A stretch of 64,000 bases of DNA from Tubiluchus corallicola (GCA_030141605.1 JAQGDQ010000726.1:17422-81421), one strand, 5' to 3'; positions 49,467-62,475 are shown, counted from the stretch's first letter. Translations and numbers: made by a program. The notes: generated from the letters alone by a model not told the origin.

Positions 49467-52400
49467 GAAGTCGAAGCTCCGAGCTCAGAGGAGTTTTTCG
49501 GGACTAAACGTTTTTGAGCAGGTTCAAGATTCCAGAAGATTTTAAGGTAAGAAAATAAATTGATTTAACTTTAGCTGGTTGTGAAAGTCATTTTTGAAGT
49601 TGTTGTTCAGTCACTTTGTTATGATTGAGTTTAGGCACAGAGAAGTCTGAATAGGAACCAAAAATCTATAATAAATATTTGCACTGCACACAACAGAAAA
49701 GTGTTTATTAAACTACAGAAAACATGAGTAGCAAAACTGCTGCACTGAACATTGAGCAAAAACTAGAAAGCAAAAACAGTCAGTAAAACAACAGTAAAAA
49801 CAGTAAAAGTAGTTTGTACTAGAGAGAAAAGAATTATGTAATAAATATGAAAAAGGAAAAGTAATGTAGGTCAGTAAGAACAGGGCAGCGCTAAAAACAG
49901 TTTGGAGAAAGAAGGTCATGGGAGTAGGTTTACATATTATAGTTTTAGTTTTTTGAGAGGTGATTATATTCTCATTTTTGCAGGATTGTAATTATAATCA
50001 TAATATAGTTTGTGTTAATGGAGAGAAATTTTGTACACGTATAGTTATAATATTTTTCAAGGAAGGAGTAAGGAAGACAAAAAATACAAATACAGGTTTT
50101 TGGAGTCATCAGGAGGAACTTGAGAGTCGAGTTTCGGCTGCTTATTGGTTGCACATTGTTAATACGTACACTGACGATGCTTCGAACACATGATGGAAAT
50201 AATTTTTCTTGTCTTTAAAACATTGTTTAGTTAAAAAACACTTGAACATTCATGTATTTGTTAGTTAATTATTTACTCCTGAATGACTTTCCTCTAAAGA
50301 AATTGCATTATTCTTTATTATTACGTTAGGAACTACTGAATCAAGAACCGAGATGAAAGTTTACATCATCTGTGCTCTGCTGCTCAGCGTCCATCTAGCT
50401 GAAAACAAAAATCTTAGGCCCAGGCCAAGAAGAACCCGTATGTATAATTTTAAATATTACTAATGTTTCCTAAATTAAACTGATAACATTAATGCCCACC
50501 AGTGTCTAAAAAATCTTTTTATCTAAATTCGGTAAAGCATAGCAGACTAGGTGACTTTATAGTCTTTTCGCTATCCTTTCTGTGGTTCTAGATCTATCTA
50601 CACATTTTAACTATTCTTCAAAACTTATTAGAGTTTCTTTTATTAATCATGTTTTATTGTAACTCTATAAAGAGATAAATAAATTGAAATTGAATTGTAT
50701 AATAATTAAAAACTTCTTTAGTAAGAGAATGTATTTTAAATTGATGATTCAAGATTAAACTATTGCATCAGTCAGAAACCGAGTTAGATGTGGCACATCA
50801 CACTATGATCAGCTGATGGTCGACCCATTTAAGAGCACTTGTCACATTTGTAGATCTGATGATGTAACTCCTATATGCAGAAGCTCAGTGCGCACTAGGC
50901 AGATTAGGAGCGGGATCCGGAGAGAGGTCGAGCATGCATTCCTCACTTTTATTCTACGTCTATGTTTAATAAATGTGCAGTTTCATGAATAAAACTGTTA
51001 GTTTGCTATGACCTTTTGGCTGTTCACACGCAATCATCACGAGCCCTAACGCCTCTGTAACAGAAACAACAATAAACAGCAGCTATCAACAATAACAAAC
51101 ATTAGGTTTTTACTCTTTTAAGATGAAAAATGTCATTACCAGAATCTGACATGTTTAAATTTCAGTTTGTAATATTAAGACTAAGCAAACGTCTTTGATT
51201 TGCTAAATAAGAATTGTTTTTTTAGCTTTTGACTTATGTACCGTATATTTAATGTTGATTTTTCTGCTTTTTTATTTTTAAAGTTATTACAATCTGGTAA
51301 CGATGCTCTAATCTCTATCTTGTTTATGTGACTCGTAATGCAAGTCCAATTAAAAATTATTATTCCATTAATGCTACCCAGTTTTGCTTAACAGAATTAT
51401 TATCTGTGTTTTTATGCTTTTTGAATTGTCTCTTTAGCACTTCGTCGCATCAATAGTAAAGCTGCAGTCGCTGGCAGTATTATAAAAGGTCAAAATGCCA
51501 ATCCTGGAGAAGTCCCATATTATGTAAGTTTTTGTTTATGATTATATTGTTAATAATAAAAAAACTAGTCATAAAATGCCTTTCATTTATATATAGTTTA
51601 TATATAGTTTATATAAGATTTAATAGCCATAGATTAGTATTGAAAATGCGAAAGTCATTAATATAGCATTGGGTTTTATGCGGGTATATGGAATATGAGT
51701 TGATCTGGTGCGCCATATTTGCTCATTTCTTGTAAACTTAATGGCTTTTTTAAGAAAATCGTGGAAAGCTTTTACCTTTGTCGTAGAAGATACGGGAATG
51801 ATTGAGTGCCGTACTGAAAAAGTGAAAGATCTATTTCTGTTACGGTCAGCACAACGGCTCTTGCAAAGTAACAACTAAAATTTCGGGACGAGCTAGCTTA
51901 GTAACAGCAATAGCAATAGCAACAGCAACAGCAACAAAAACATAAGCAGCAGCAACAACAACAACAACAACAGCAACTGCAACAGCAACAGCAGCAGCAG
52001 CAACAACAGCAACTTTGAACATAGCTTCTTTGAAATGTGCGATCTTTCGTAAAACACTCATAGTAGAATTATACTAATTGGTACTAATATGATTCTACGG
52101 TACTAGTATGAAACTTGTTATAATATATTATAGGTATATATAAAGATTGATTATGACGTGTGACAGTAAATAAACAAGTATCAAAATAAAGTGGCGATCT
52201 TGTGACAGCAAATAATAAAAGTAGGAACGAAGTAAAATGGAAATATTATAGTATCAGAATTTAAAAAGCTTTTTTAAAATTTTTATTCAATGTAATAAAG
52301 TAACTAATTTATTTAAAAACCAAAATTCTACTTTTAAATTCTATCGTGATTGCCATTGAATTACACAGTATGATTTAAAAAATATGATACACCTGAAAAC

Positions 52401-53314
52401 GGCTTTCGCAAGATGAGTCGAAATACCATAATTATAATTTTTTGAACACTTAAATTGCTTTCTATAGCTGTTCATTTTCAATTGTAACTAAAATGGCGCC
52501 ATTATGTTTATTAAATCACTAATATTTAGGTCAGGCTCGATCACGGAGGTGCACTTTGTGGGGCATCTCTTATTGATGCGGAATGGGTTCTTACAGCTGC
52601 TCACTGTGTAGAAGGCGCGGTTGGGTACGTCACGTGATCATTTATGTTTTGTTGTTTTATGTTTGTGCACAGGTGAACTGTAATAATATTAGAACTCGTG
52701 ATTCACGTGTTGTAATAATGTAGTCGAGTTAATCATGACTGTGATTGTGCAGATTTTTTTTTAATAAAATTTATTAGAACATTCACATATTTTTGCAGTA
52801 AGTAGAAATTACGTAGAGCTTAAAACACAGAAGTGAAGGACATGTGTCGGTCTTTGATCACTACCAATGGCAGCAGGTTCTTATATATGTTCTATGATTA
52901 GCTCTGCTGAGCTATTGATTTTTAGCTATATCACTGCTATATTTAGACTTTCCCTAGCAACGATCTTCTGCTGACTTGGAGTCCTAGCAACGGACTTTTT
53001 CAGTAAGACGCTGATTGTTTAACCTCGCTCGATGCTGATTGGTCCAGTGAGCGAATCTGTGCATGTTGCCTGAAGCTGAACTTGTATCAATACCAATAAT
53101 AGATTCGGCGTGTGCATCTAATAAGGCACATGAGTAAGGCAAGATGACCAGATAAACTTATTTAATGGTCAGAGCTGTTCATGGGCGTGTCAGATATACA
53201 ATTATAAATGTTTGAGTAGAAACACGGATTTATCTTAAGCAAGTTGATGCACTTATAAATGTCAATTGATTAAATTTTAATCACACTATTAAATTTGCTA
53301 ATTACAAATAATTT

Positions 53315-53357
<43 letters not shown>

Positions 53358-56300
53358 TCTCTCTCTCTCTCTCCCTCCCTTTCTCTCTCTCTCTCTCCCT
53401 TTCTCTCTCCCTTTTACTGTCATTCTACAAAATATTTTTTGTTTGTTTGGCCGAAAGCATGTTTTTACGCCATTGTTTTTATTTATTTGCTCACTTTTTG
53501 ACTTTTGTAGTTATATACCAAATATTTGTCCCTTGTTTCATTATTTTACGCCTTTACTTTATCTATTGGTTAAATTCTTGCTTTCTTGTTTCTGACAAAA
53601 TCGACCAAACTGGGCTTCTTAATTTAGGGATGCTTCGGGATCTGCAGAGCAAAATTGTCGCCTATTTAAAATATTAGGAAACTATTAGAAATAAGAAAAA
53701 ACAGAACTGTTTATCAATGTACATGCGGACAATTTTGTGTAAGATTAGCAAAAACAACTACTGAATGTAATTATTTTGTATGATTGTTTTTAGGGGAAGC
53801 GTTAAACTCTTTTTTGGTGCAACGACTCGGGCAGATCACACACAGATTAGAAATGTATGAAAAAAAATCATTATTGAAATATGATTTCTGGATGAAATGC
53901 AGTGGCTTGTGATGGTTTGTTATTTTGAGACATAGACACATATATAAATAATTATTGCAAATTATATTTTTGAGAAAACAGTCATTTTCTCCTGTTCAAA
54001 CTCTTTAGTACTGTGACGCATATATAAAGTTGTCTTAGTTTCACCAGCTTTGAAAACTGATCAAACTAAAAAAAGCCTCTTATTTGTTAAACTTAATGGA
54101 GCAACTTTTCTGGTAAAAATGTTTTCTTGGAAAAAGCTTTCCTGTTAAACGATTGTCAACCGAAGCTGTCCAAATGTCCTTGTGTGCCTCATTCATTGTG
54201 TCCAAACGTGCTTGTGTCCAAATGTCCATTGCATTAAAATGTCCTTCTGTCCAAATGTCCTAAGTGTCAAAATGTCCCATGTGTCCAAATGTCCTTGTGT
54301 CCAAATGTACTTGGTATCGAAATGTCTTATGTCTAAATTTTAAACGTGTCCAAATAGCCTTGTGTCCCAAGTACCTTGTCTCCAAGTTAAGTATGTGTCC
54401 AAATGTCCTGTGACGAAATATCTTGTTTGAAATGCTTAAATATATACAGTTGGGTATGGTGCTACCGACGATAGTTAGCTGTTTGGTGGTGCTTCATAGG
54501 TTATAAGACCATTGCTATCTTGGCATTCTGCATATTTCTTGTACTGTGCAAATGTTAAATACAGAATCAAAGCCATTCCAGTCTCCTCCACGTGCAGTAT
54601 GTTGAGGGTCAAGCTGGCCCTTGAGATGCTCCCCAAATCTAGTACAAAAATGGTCAAACAAAGTTTGGTATTAATGTCTAAGAAGGTCCTTCATCACTGG
54701 AAAATTTCGAAAAAATGTAGATCATACAAGCAAGACGGAGACAAACAACAAAAACAAAAAGTAATTTAAAACTCACGTTAAACTTACTTTTGACTCTTTT
54801 TTGTTGCACTCGTTTTTTGTATTTTCTTGTCAATGTGATGCTATTAAAACATAGCTTTTGGCAAGCAACTTATTTTAAATCCTGGCAGCCATTATATAAG
54901 CTACATCAGTTCTTATATTAAAGCTGTTTGTGCTAAATATTTTTCGTTTTCACCATGTCAACTAATTACTTCATTCGCTTCTTTCAGTTTGCTTCTCAAC
55001 CTTTAAGGTTCGTTAAGTCGTTATTCTAAACCAGGGGTGTGCAAATTATCTGACTCGCCGGGCCACATTAAACTTTCCCGCAATTCCTGCGGGCCACAGG
55101 CAGTTTGATCAGGGAGCCAAGTACAGAAAGGCCTAATAACGATTTTTTGCATCATTACTACTACACTCAAGAAACCATTTTAGAAGTTATTAAAATTGAT
55201 ATTACAAACCATATATTTCTACTTTCAGGACAGATAGTGGTAATTTCACTAGAATACATATTAGTAATGTGTATCACACAGTCTGTGTAGTACAGTGACA
55301 TTAAGCTACAACCGTATTGTAAGGGTTAATGGCATCCGATCTAGTAGAAAAAACTACCCGCACTATCTTTGCGATCGTGGTACAGACTTCAGCTGGATAC
55401 ACTCAATTAATCGCCCAGGCCGCACTTTCATTAGGTTGACAAATCTCTTCGCGGGCCGCACAAATTCTCTCGGCAGGCCGCAAGTGGCCCGCGGGCCCCA
55501 ATTTGCACACACACCTGTTCCAACTCAAAGAAATACATTCTGTTTAGGCTTCTCAGGTGATTAGCCATCCTGATTATAGTAAAGCCACATTGGCGAATGA
55601 CATTGCTCTCTTAAGACTTGACTATCCCGTTAATTTGAAAGACGATAGAGTTGATACAGTAATGTTACCCACTGGAGATGAGGAGAATCTTTATGAGGGG
55701 GAGGATGCTCGTGTAACGGGATTTGGAAAAATGCAAAGTAAGTAGAAATAATATAGTAAAATATAATCACATTTTTAAAAACAATTACGAAGTGGTAATT
55801 AATAAGTCGTAGCATGAGATCTTCGTAAATCCTTAATATCGAAACCATTTAATTTGTAATTTGTAATTTATTATCACTTCAGCATGTATTTTTGCATTAG
55901 AATTTGCATTATTATCTTTAGCTATTATGCCCTATAACTAGAAAAGGAAATATAGTTACAACATTAGTTAACTATAGCATAATAATATAATATAATATAC
56001 TATAATATAGTGTAATGTGATGTGATGTGATGTGATATGATATGATATGATATGATATGATATGATACGATACGATACGATACGATACGATACTATACTA
56101 TACAATGCAATGCAATGCAATGCAATGCAATACAATACAATACAATACAATACAATACAATACAATACAATACAATACAATACAATACAATACAATACAA
56201 TACAATACAATACAATACAATACAATACAATACAATACAATACAATACAATACAATACAATACAATACAATACAATACAATACAATACAATACAATACAA

Positions 56301-59300
56301 TATAATACAATATAATATAATAATAACAACGAAAGACCAACGAAAGATTGGATATCTACCATTTAGGTTAGTATTAATCTAGTATTAATTTACGTACTGT
56401 GTATAGTACTTGTACTGTTAGTCATAAAGCTATTGATAATACAAAGTAAGAGAAGGATAAGAGTAGGCAATTAAATAGCGAAAAATACGTCCGGGCTCAA
56501 TAGATTGTAGTCATATTATACTAACTTAATTAATGACATCAAAATTAATTTTACCCCATTACAACCACAATAGAATTTGCCAAAACCTTGCAGTATGTTG
56601 AAGGATATACTGTCAGTGCTCAGCTTTTTGATGCTATTCTGGCCTTTTGAGAACGTAGTAAAGATCTGCTAACCAAACGATTTTATTTTATTTTTTAAGA
56701 TGGGAATGCAGCAGATGTTCTTCAGACAGTTGTTGTGAAAATAGTGCCCAATGGTGAAAAGCATCCATGGTGGATCTTAGCTGGAAACTTGGTAGACAAG
56801 ACAGGATCATGCACTGTTAGTAAACATTCTTTACATCATTGTCATTTATTCAGAAAGTTTTTTCTATTAAATCTAAATCATTTTTGCTGTCTCAGCTTCA
56901 TAAATATGTTGCACTGTTTCAGTCAGCACACAATATTGTCATCATATGATCACGACCTTGAAAAAAATGTGTTCCGGAAATATTTTTACCATGTTAATAT
57001 AGAATTGGATAATTTTGTTGTCGTCCCATATTGGTAGAATATTGGACCAATGTTGTCGTCCCATATTGGTAGAACGTTGGACCAATGTTGTCGTCCCATA
57101 TTGGTAGAACGTTGGACCAAAGTTGTCGTCCCATATTGGTAGAACGTTGGACCAATGTTGTCGTCCCATATTGGTAGAACGTTGGACCAATGTTGTCGTC
57201 CCATATTGGTAGAACGTTGGACCAATGTTGTCGTCCCATATTGGTAGAACGTTGGACCAAAGTTGTCGTCCCATATTGGTAGAACGTTGGACCAATGTTG
57301 TCGTCCCATATTGGTAGAACGTTGGACCAATGTTATCGTCCCATATTGGTAGAACGTTGGACCAATGTTGTCGTCCCATATTGGTAGAACGTTGGACCAA
57401 AGTTGTCGTCCCATATTGGTAGAACGTTGGACCAATGTTGTCGTCCCATATTGGTAGAACGTTGGACCAATGTTGTCGGCCTATATTAGAAACCTTGTAT
57501 TGCGACTACACCTTTGTTCTTGTTTACCACATGGATCTGTATTGACACATGTCTGTCTGTAGCAGTTTCATCTTCCACGATTACTCCAGGTTCAAATGAA
57601 ACAGGTTGGGCTTAGTTAGAATTGCAAAAATTAATCTTAACTTTACCTTAAATTTGCATTAAAATTGCGAAATGAAACATTTCTCCATCATTTTACTCTA
57701 ATCTTCTCATATGGATGAGGAGACAAGACATCCTTAAAGTGTTGTCAAAGCAGACAATGTCTTGGTTGAGTATATTATAGTCCTTGCAACTTGGATTGAG
57801 TATATTATGAATCTTGCAACATGGACTGAGTATATTATAAACCTTGCAACTTGGATTGAGTATATTATGAATCTTGCAACATGGACTGAGTATATTATAA
57901 ACCTTGCAACTTGGATTGAGTATATTATGAATCTTGCAACATGGAATGAGTATATTATAAACCTTGCAACTTGGATTGAGTATATTATAAACCTTGCAAC
58001 TTGGATTGAGTGTATAATAAACCTTGGAACTTGAATTGAGTAAATTATAAACCTTGCAACTTGGATTGAGTATATAATAAACCTTGCAACATGGATTGAG
58101 TTTATTATAAACCTTGCAACTCGGATTGAGTATATTATAAACCTTGCAACTTGGATTGAGTAAATTATAAACCTTGCAACTTGGATTGAGTATATTATAA
58201 ACCTTGCAAATTGGATTGAGTTAATTATAAACCTTGCAACTTGGATTGAGTATATTATAAACCTTCCAACTTGGATTGAGTATATTATAAACCTTGCAAC
58301 TTGGATTGAGTAAATTATAAACCTTGCAACTTGGATTGAGTTTATTATAAACCTTGCAACTTGGATTGAGTAAATTATAAACCTTGCAACTTGGATTGAG
58401 TATATTATAGACCTTGCAACTTGGATTAAGTATATTATAAACCTTGCAACTTGGATTAAGTACATTATAAACCCTGCAACTTGGATTGAGTAAATTGTGA
58501 ATCTTGCAACATGGACTGAGTATATTATAAACCTTGCAACTTGGATTAAGTATATTATAAACCTTGCAAATTGGATTGAGTAAATTATAAACCTTGCAAC
58601 TTTGATTGAGTATATTATAAACCTTGCAACTTGGATTGAGTATATTATAAACCTTGCAACTTGGATTGAGTAAATTATAAACCTTGCAACTTTGATTGAG
58701 TATATAATAAACCTTGCAACATGGATTGAGTTTATTATAAACCTTGCAACTTGGATTGAGTATATAATAAACCTTGCAACATGGATTGAGTTTATTATAA
58801 ACCTTGCATCTTAGATTGAGTTTATTAATACAACATTGTAGTAATACAATATCGACATCGTAATAGAATATAGTTTCCGAAAAAATTTCCACAACATTGG
58901 TACAATATTGTCATGCCCCCTGAGATAGTTACTTGTCGATCAATTAATCATCCCCCAAATTTAAGAAAGAGGCAAGGCAACGAGATGTATTTAGCTGTTT
59001 CTTCTACTTTTCAAGTTCATTATGCTTGAACCAATTACCCATTTTATTGCACTTTCCTCATTATCAGAGCTGCCGTTTTTCCTCATATTTTTACAATATT
59101 TTTCTCTTTACTTTTACTCGCGTTTTCTACCCCTCCCAATTTTTTTAAAACTACGTCGTCAAGTTTTCTTCGCGGATTTCATTTATTTTTCTTTTTTCTC
59201 CTAAGTAATTGTTGTTCTTTCTCATACTTACTTTTTCTCATAAATTTTTCTATATTACACTTTTTTGATACTTATTTCTTCTTTCAATACTCTCAGTTTT

Positions 59301-59973
59301 TAACTTTACTCACTAACCTTGGTCACATTCCCCTGTTAATAAGACTGCATTTGAATCTTCTGTATATGCTAATCCTAATTACTGCATAATTGTATTGTTT
59401 TGTTTAGATTTTGGTATCCTATTATTTTAAAAATTTATGATTTTTTGTTTTGTTTTCAGTTCTCTTGGATAATTTGTATCATTTATACTGTTTTTATTTG
59501 TATTTTCTCTTATTTGTTTTTGTTTTTGTTATGTGCAGCATCACCGTTAATTTTTAATATGACTAATCTATTTATAAGAAAGGGCAGGAGGCTAGATGAC
59601 CCTATGGTCCTTCCCTGCCCTGCTCCATGATTATAATTATTTAATATTTAAAAAACTTTTGATGTTAAACTAATTGGAGAAAATAAATGTTCTATGACTA
59701 TGTCTATGTCTATAAGTGCAATCGGCTGTTATAATCGGTATCATATTATTTACAATCATGTAACAAAATTTTTTCTTTCAGGGTGATTCAGGTGGCCCGT
59801 TGGTTGCAGAAGCATCAGGAGAACTTATTGGGATAGTTTCCTGGGGGGCCTGGGAGGGCTGTTATCAGGGATCTAAACCAAACGGGAACACTCGTGTGAC
59901 GTTCTTCCTGGATTGGATCATGGATAATATGGGAATTGGTGGTCAACAGATAATTATTGGGAAAGGAAAGTAA
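49459..59973 (+). CDS. secreted S1 serine protease, complete gene, 8 exons (protease B)
   Basis: Coding exons 50353-50437, 51438-51523, 52530-52624, 53794-53854, 55557-55737, 56700-56815 and 59782-59973 join in frame to 271 codons; a 5'UTR exon ends at 49546. Residues 1-16 are a signal peptide; 17-42 a basic propeptide; [15 protein letters not shown] begins the protease domain. The catalytic triad is His82 (LTAAHC), Asp124 (NDIALLRL) and Ser211 (GDSGGP). Predicted disulfides are 67-83 and 207-235. The usual third one near the ILAG block is absent (Leu replaces Cys). The S1-pocket residue six before Ser211 is Gly205, so trypsin-like Arg/Lys specificity is unlikely and an elastase- or chymotrypsin-like one more plausible. 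Oddly, Ser42 rather than Arg/Lys precedes IIKG, and Lys45 replaces a Gly. The C-terminus has an extra [11 protein letters not shown] tail. No canonical AATAAA precedes the array downstream. Confidence 0.92.
49489..49546 (+). other. 5'UTR exon of protease B
   Basis: Start inferred from the TATA box; it ends AAG before GTAAGAAAA. It contains no ATG in the stretch seen. Confidence 0.6.
49580..49789 (+). repeat. LTR-like repeat, family A, 5' half
   Basis: Nearly identical to the reverse complement of 63613-63822, starting TGTGAAAGTCATTTTTGAAG. It lies in the first intron of protease B, 34 bp after the donor. Confidence 0.8.
50330..50437 (+). CDS. protease B exon 2: start codon and signal peptide
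   Basis: Acceptor ACGTTAG; ATG at 50353 in [27 protein letters not shown] is a clear signal peptide; ends phase 1. Confidence 0.88.
50785..51062 (+). repeat. possible solo LTR in protease B intron 2
   Basis: TGTGGCACATCACACTATG to CCTCTGTAACA, with TTTAATAAATG inside. TG...CA ends and the composition resemble a gypsy LTR. No clear target duplication, so tentative. A LINE-like TTGAAATTGAATTG tail lies just left of it near 50690. Confidence 0.35.
51438..51523 (+). CDS. protease B exon 3: propeptide and mature N-terminus
   Basis: Phase 1-0, contains [18 protein letters not shown]. Confidence 0.9.
51902..52014. repeat. CAA/CAG-rich trinucleotide tract
   Basis: Intronic GCAACA/CAGCAA repeats; Ala/Val open frames on the other strand are artefacts. 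Confidence 0.85.
52530..52624 (+). CDS. protease B exon 4: catalytic His
   Basis: Phase 0-2: [20 protein letters not shown]. Confidence 0.93.
53319..53412. repeat. (CT)n microsatellite
   Basis: CT/CCCT tract in intron 4 of protease B. Confidence 0.95.
53794..53854 (+). CDS. protease B exon 5
   Basis: Phase 2-0, [19 protein letters not shown], the strand between the His and Asp loops. Confidence 0.85.
54165..54415. repeat. degenerate TGTCCAAATG tandem repeat
   Basis: About fifteen imperfect units of TGTCCAAATGTCCT with variable spacing, in intron 5 of protease B. Confidence 0.8.
55032..55517. mobile_element. hAT-type MITE in protease B intron 5
   Basis: Ends CAGGGGTGTGCAAATTA and AATTTGCACACACACCTG are imperfect inverted repeats. 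The interior has GCGGGCCGCA-type motifs near both ends, as in common hAT non-autonomous elements. The flanking 8-mers TTCTAAAC and TTCCAACT agree at 5 of 8 positions, so this is an older insertion. Confidence 0.75.
55557..55737 (+). CDS. protease B exon 6: catalytic Asp
   Basis: Phase 0-1: [20 protein letters not shown], then VTGFGK in the GWG position. Confidence 0.93.
55985..56325. repeat. ATACA/ATGAT pentanucleotide tract
   Basis: About 340 bp of ATGAT, ACGAT, ATGCA and mostly ATACA five-base units. The period of five makes all frames read YNTIQ-like or its antisense; not coding. In intron 6 of protease B. Confidence 0.97.
56700..56815 (+). CDS. protease B exon 7
   Basis: Phase 1-0: [25 protein letters not shown], ends KTGSCT just before the GDSGGP exon; donor GTTAGT is non-optimal. 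Confidence 0.88.
57013..57480. repeat. 35-bp minisatellite, about 13 units
   Basis: The unit contains TGTTGTCGTCCCATATTGGT and AGAACGTTGGACCAA. ACCAAT and ATTGGT in each unit form a 6-bp inverted pair. In intron 7 of protease B. Confidence 0.97.
57487..58830 (-). mobile_element. interspersed repeat carrying a 30-bp minisatellite, copy 2
   Basis: Reverse-oriented partner of 2984-3740: the same roughly 260-bp unique tail (57487-57750) attached to about 35 units of the 30-bp repeat (57768-58830). It sits in intron 7 of protease B. The longer array shows that unit number changes independently of the tail. Confidence 0.8.
58831..59781. other. rest of protease B intron 7, T-rich
   Basis: T-rich sequence. 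AAATAAATGTTCTATGACTA and TATGTC repeats at 59675-59713 look like a LINE 3' tail. No exon seen. Confidence 0.4.
59782..59973 (+). CDS. protease B exon 8: catalytic Ser and stop
   Basis: Acceptor CTTTCAG, phase 0; [20 protein letters not shown], then WGAWEGC and TAA at 59971-59973. Confidence 0.95.
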   Translation, partial: GDSGGPLVAEASGELIGIVSWGAWEGCYQGSKPNGNTRVTFFLDWIMDNMGIGGQQIIIGKGK

Positions 59974-60225
59974 CTTTTCTCAACAAGGAAGTAGAACTGA
60001 TTGGAAAAAAATCACAAAAATCAGCAATTATTATTTATGCTTGTCGGGAAATTTTTGAATTTGGTGTAGCTTCTTATATGCAAGAATTGCTTTGTGTATT
60101 TTGTTTGAGATTTAATCACGCAATGATGCCGAAAAGCATTAATAGATCTATGTTAAAATAACACAGGAAAACTGATTCAGAACTAATTTATTAATCTTAG
60201 TCAAATAAGCGTTTATAGTTTTAAT

Positions 60226-61549
60226 ATGTAATAGCAAGCTTGCTTACGTCTTGGTTTATTATGTAATAGCAAGCTTGCTTACGTCTTGGTTTATTATGTA
60301 ATAGCAAGCTTGCTTATGTCTTGGTTTATTATGTAATAGCAAGCTTGCTTATGTATTGGTTTATTATGTAATAGAAAGCTTGCTTATGTCTTGGTTTATT
60401 ATGTAATAGCAAGCTTGCTTATGTATTGGTTTATTATGTTATAGCAAGCTTGCTTATGTCTTGGTTAATTATGTAATAGCAAGCTTGCGTATGTCTTGGT
60501 TTATTATGTAATAGCAAGCTTGCTTATGTCTTGGTTAATTATGTAATAGCAAGCTTGCGTATCTCTTGCTTAATTATGTAATAGCAAGCTTGCGTATGTC
60601 TTGGTTAATTATGTAATAGCAAGCTTGAGTATGTCTTGGTTAATTATGTAATAGCAAACTTGCTTATGTATTGGTTTATTATGTAATAGCAAGCTTGCTT
60701 ATGTATTGGTTTATTATGTAATAGCAAGCTTGCTTATGTATTGGTTTATTATGTAATAGAAAGCTTGCTTACGTCTTGGTTTATTATGTAATAGCAAGCT
60801 TGCTTACGTCTTGGTTAATTATGTAATAGCAAGCTTGCGTATGTCTTGGTTAATTATGTAATAGCAAGCTTGAGTATGTCTTGGTTTATTATGTAATAGC
60901 AAGCTTGCTTATGTATTGGTTTATTATGTAATAGCAAGCTTGCTTATGTATTGGTTTATTATGTAATAGCAAGCTTGCTTATGTATTGGTTTATTATGTA
61001 ATAGCAAGCTTGCTTATGTATTGGTTTATTACGTAATAGCAAGCTTGCTTATGTATTGGTTTATTATGTAATAGCAAGCTTGCTTATGTATTGGTTTATT
61101 ACGTAATAGCAAGCTTGCTTACGTCTTGGTTTATTATGTATTAGCAAGATTGCTTATGTCTTGGTTAATTATGTAATAGCAAGCTTGCTTACGTCTTGGT
61201 TAATTATGTAATAGCAAGCTTGCTTATGTATTGGTTTATTATGTAATAGCAAGCTTGCTTATGTATTGGTTTATTATGTAATAGCAAGCTTGCTTATGTA
61301 TTGGTTTATTATGTAATAGCAATCTTGCTTATGTATTGGTTTATTATGTAATAGCAAGCTTGCTTATGTATTGGTTTATTACGTAATAGCAAGCTTGCTT
61401 ACGTCTTGGTTTATTATGTATTAGCAAGATTGCTTATGTCTTGGTTAATTATGTAATAGCAAGCTTGCTTACGTCTTGGTTAATTATGTAATAGCAAGCT
61501 TGCTTATGTATTGGTTTATTATGTAATAGCAAGCTTGCTTATGTCTTGG
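60226..61549. repeat. 35-bp minisatellite with palindromic core, about 38 units
   Basis: The unit is about TTATTATGTAATAGCAAGCT plus TGCTTATGTCTTGGT. AGCAAGCTTGCT is a perfect 12-bp palindrome kept in most units. Variation is concentrated in the ACGTC/ATGTC/ATGTA and GGTTTA/GGTTAA positions. It begins about 250 bp after the protease B stop. Confidence 0.97.
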
Positions 61550-61844
61550 TGAGCAGCTCAAGATATTTGTCAGCATTACGGTGTCTTCGTTTCAGCTCTA
61601 GGGTGATCTATGGACTGACTGAAAAATAAATTCTCACTAATTAATAAGTTATTGCGTTGCGTGTCTGTTATTTTAAGCTTCATACACATATGTATTGGTG
61701 AAAGGTAGAAGTGCTTGATGGAAAATAAATAAAGCAACGAGCAATCTGCTATATAATAATGTTGTTGTACTTTGATGTATAAGTAAACATTACAAAAAGT
61801 GACTGAAATACAGGTTTTTGAAATTCTGTTTCTTGCCACGAACA

Positions 61845-62336
61845 TCATCAAAACCACCAATACCAACACCACCAAAACCACCACCACTACCGCCAACAAC
61901 AACAACCACCATCACCACCACCTCCAACAAAAACAAGCACCACCACCACCACCACCACCACCACCTCCAACAACAACACAACAACAACGGCAACAACAAC
62001 AACCACCACCACCTCCAACAACAACAACAACAACAACCACCTCCAACAACAACAACAACAAAAACAAGCACCACCACCACCACCACCACCACCTCCAACA
62101 ACAACACAACAACAACGGCAACAACAACAACCACCACCACCACCTCCAACAACAACAACAACAACAACAACCACCACCACCTCCAACAACAACAACAACA
62201 ACAACCACCTCCAACAACAACAACAACAACAACAACAACCTCCAACAACAACAACAACCACCTCCAACAACAAAAACAACCACCACCACCACCTCCAACA
62301 ACAACAACAACAACAACAACCACCACCACCACCTCC

Positions 62337-62379
<43 letters not shown>

Positions 62380-62475
62380 CAAACAACAACAACAACAACA
62401 ACCTCCAACAACAACAACAACAACAACAACCTCCAACAACAACAACAACAACCACAACAACAACAACAACAGCAT
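61845..62475. repeat. CAA/CCA trinucleotide tract
   Basis: About 630 bp alternating (CAA)n, (CCA)n and CTCCAA blocks with larger-scale repeats. It reads Thr, Gln/Pro/His or Asn in the three plus frames. It ends about 70 bp before a protease exon. Confidence 0.96.

Noticed and set aside
56062-56382. YNTIQ-repeat and VLYCI-repeat open frames
   Set aside because: Product of a five-base repeat with no stops; not coding.
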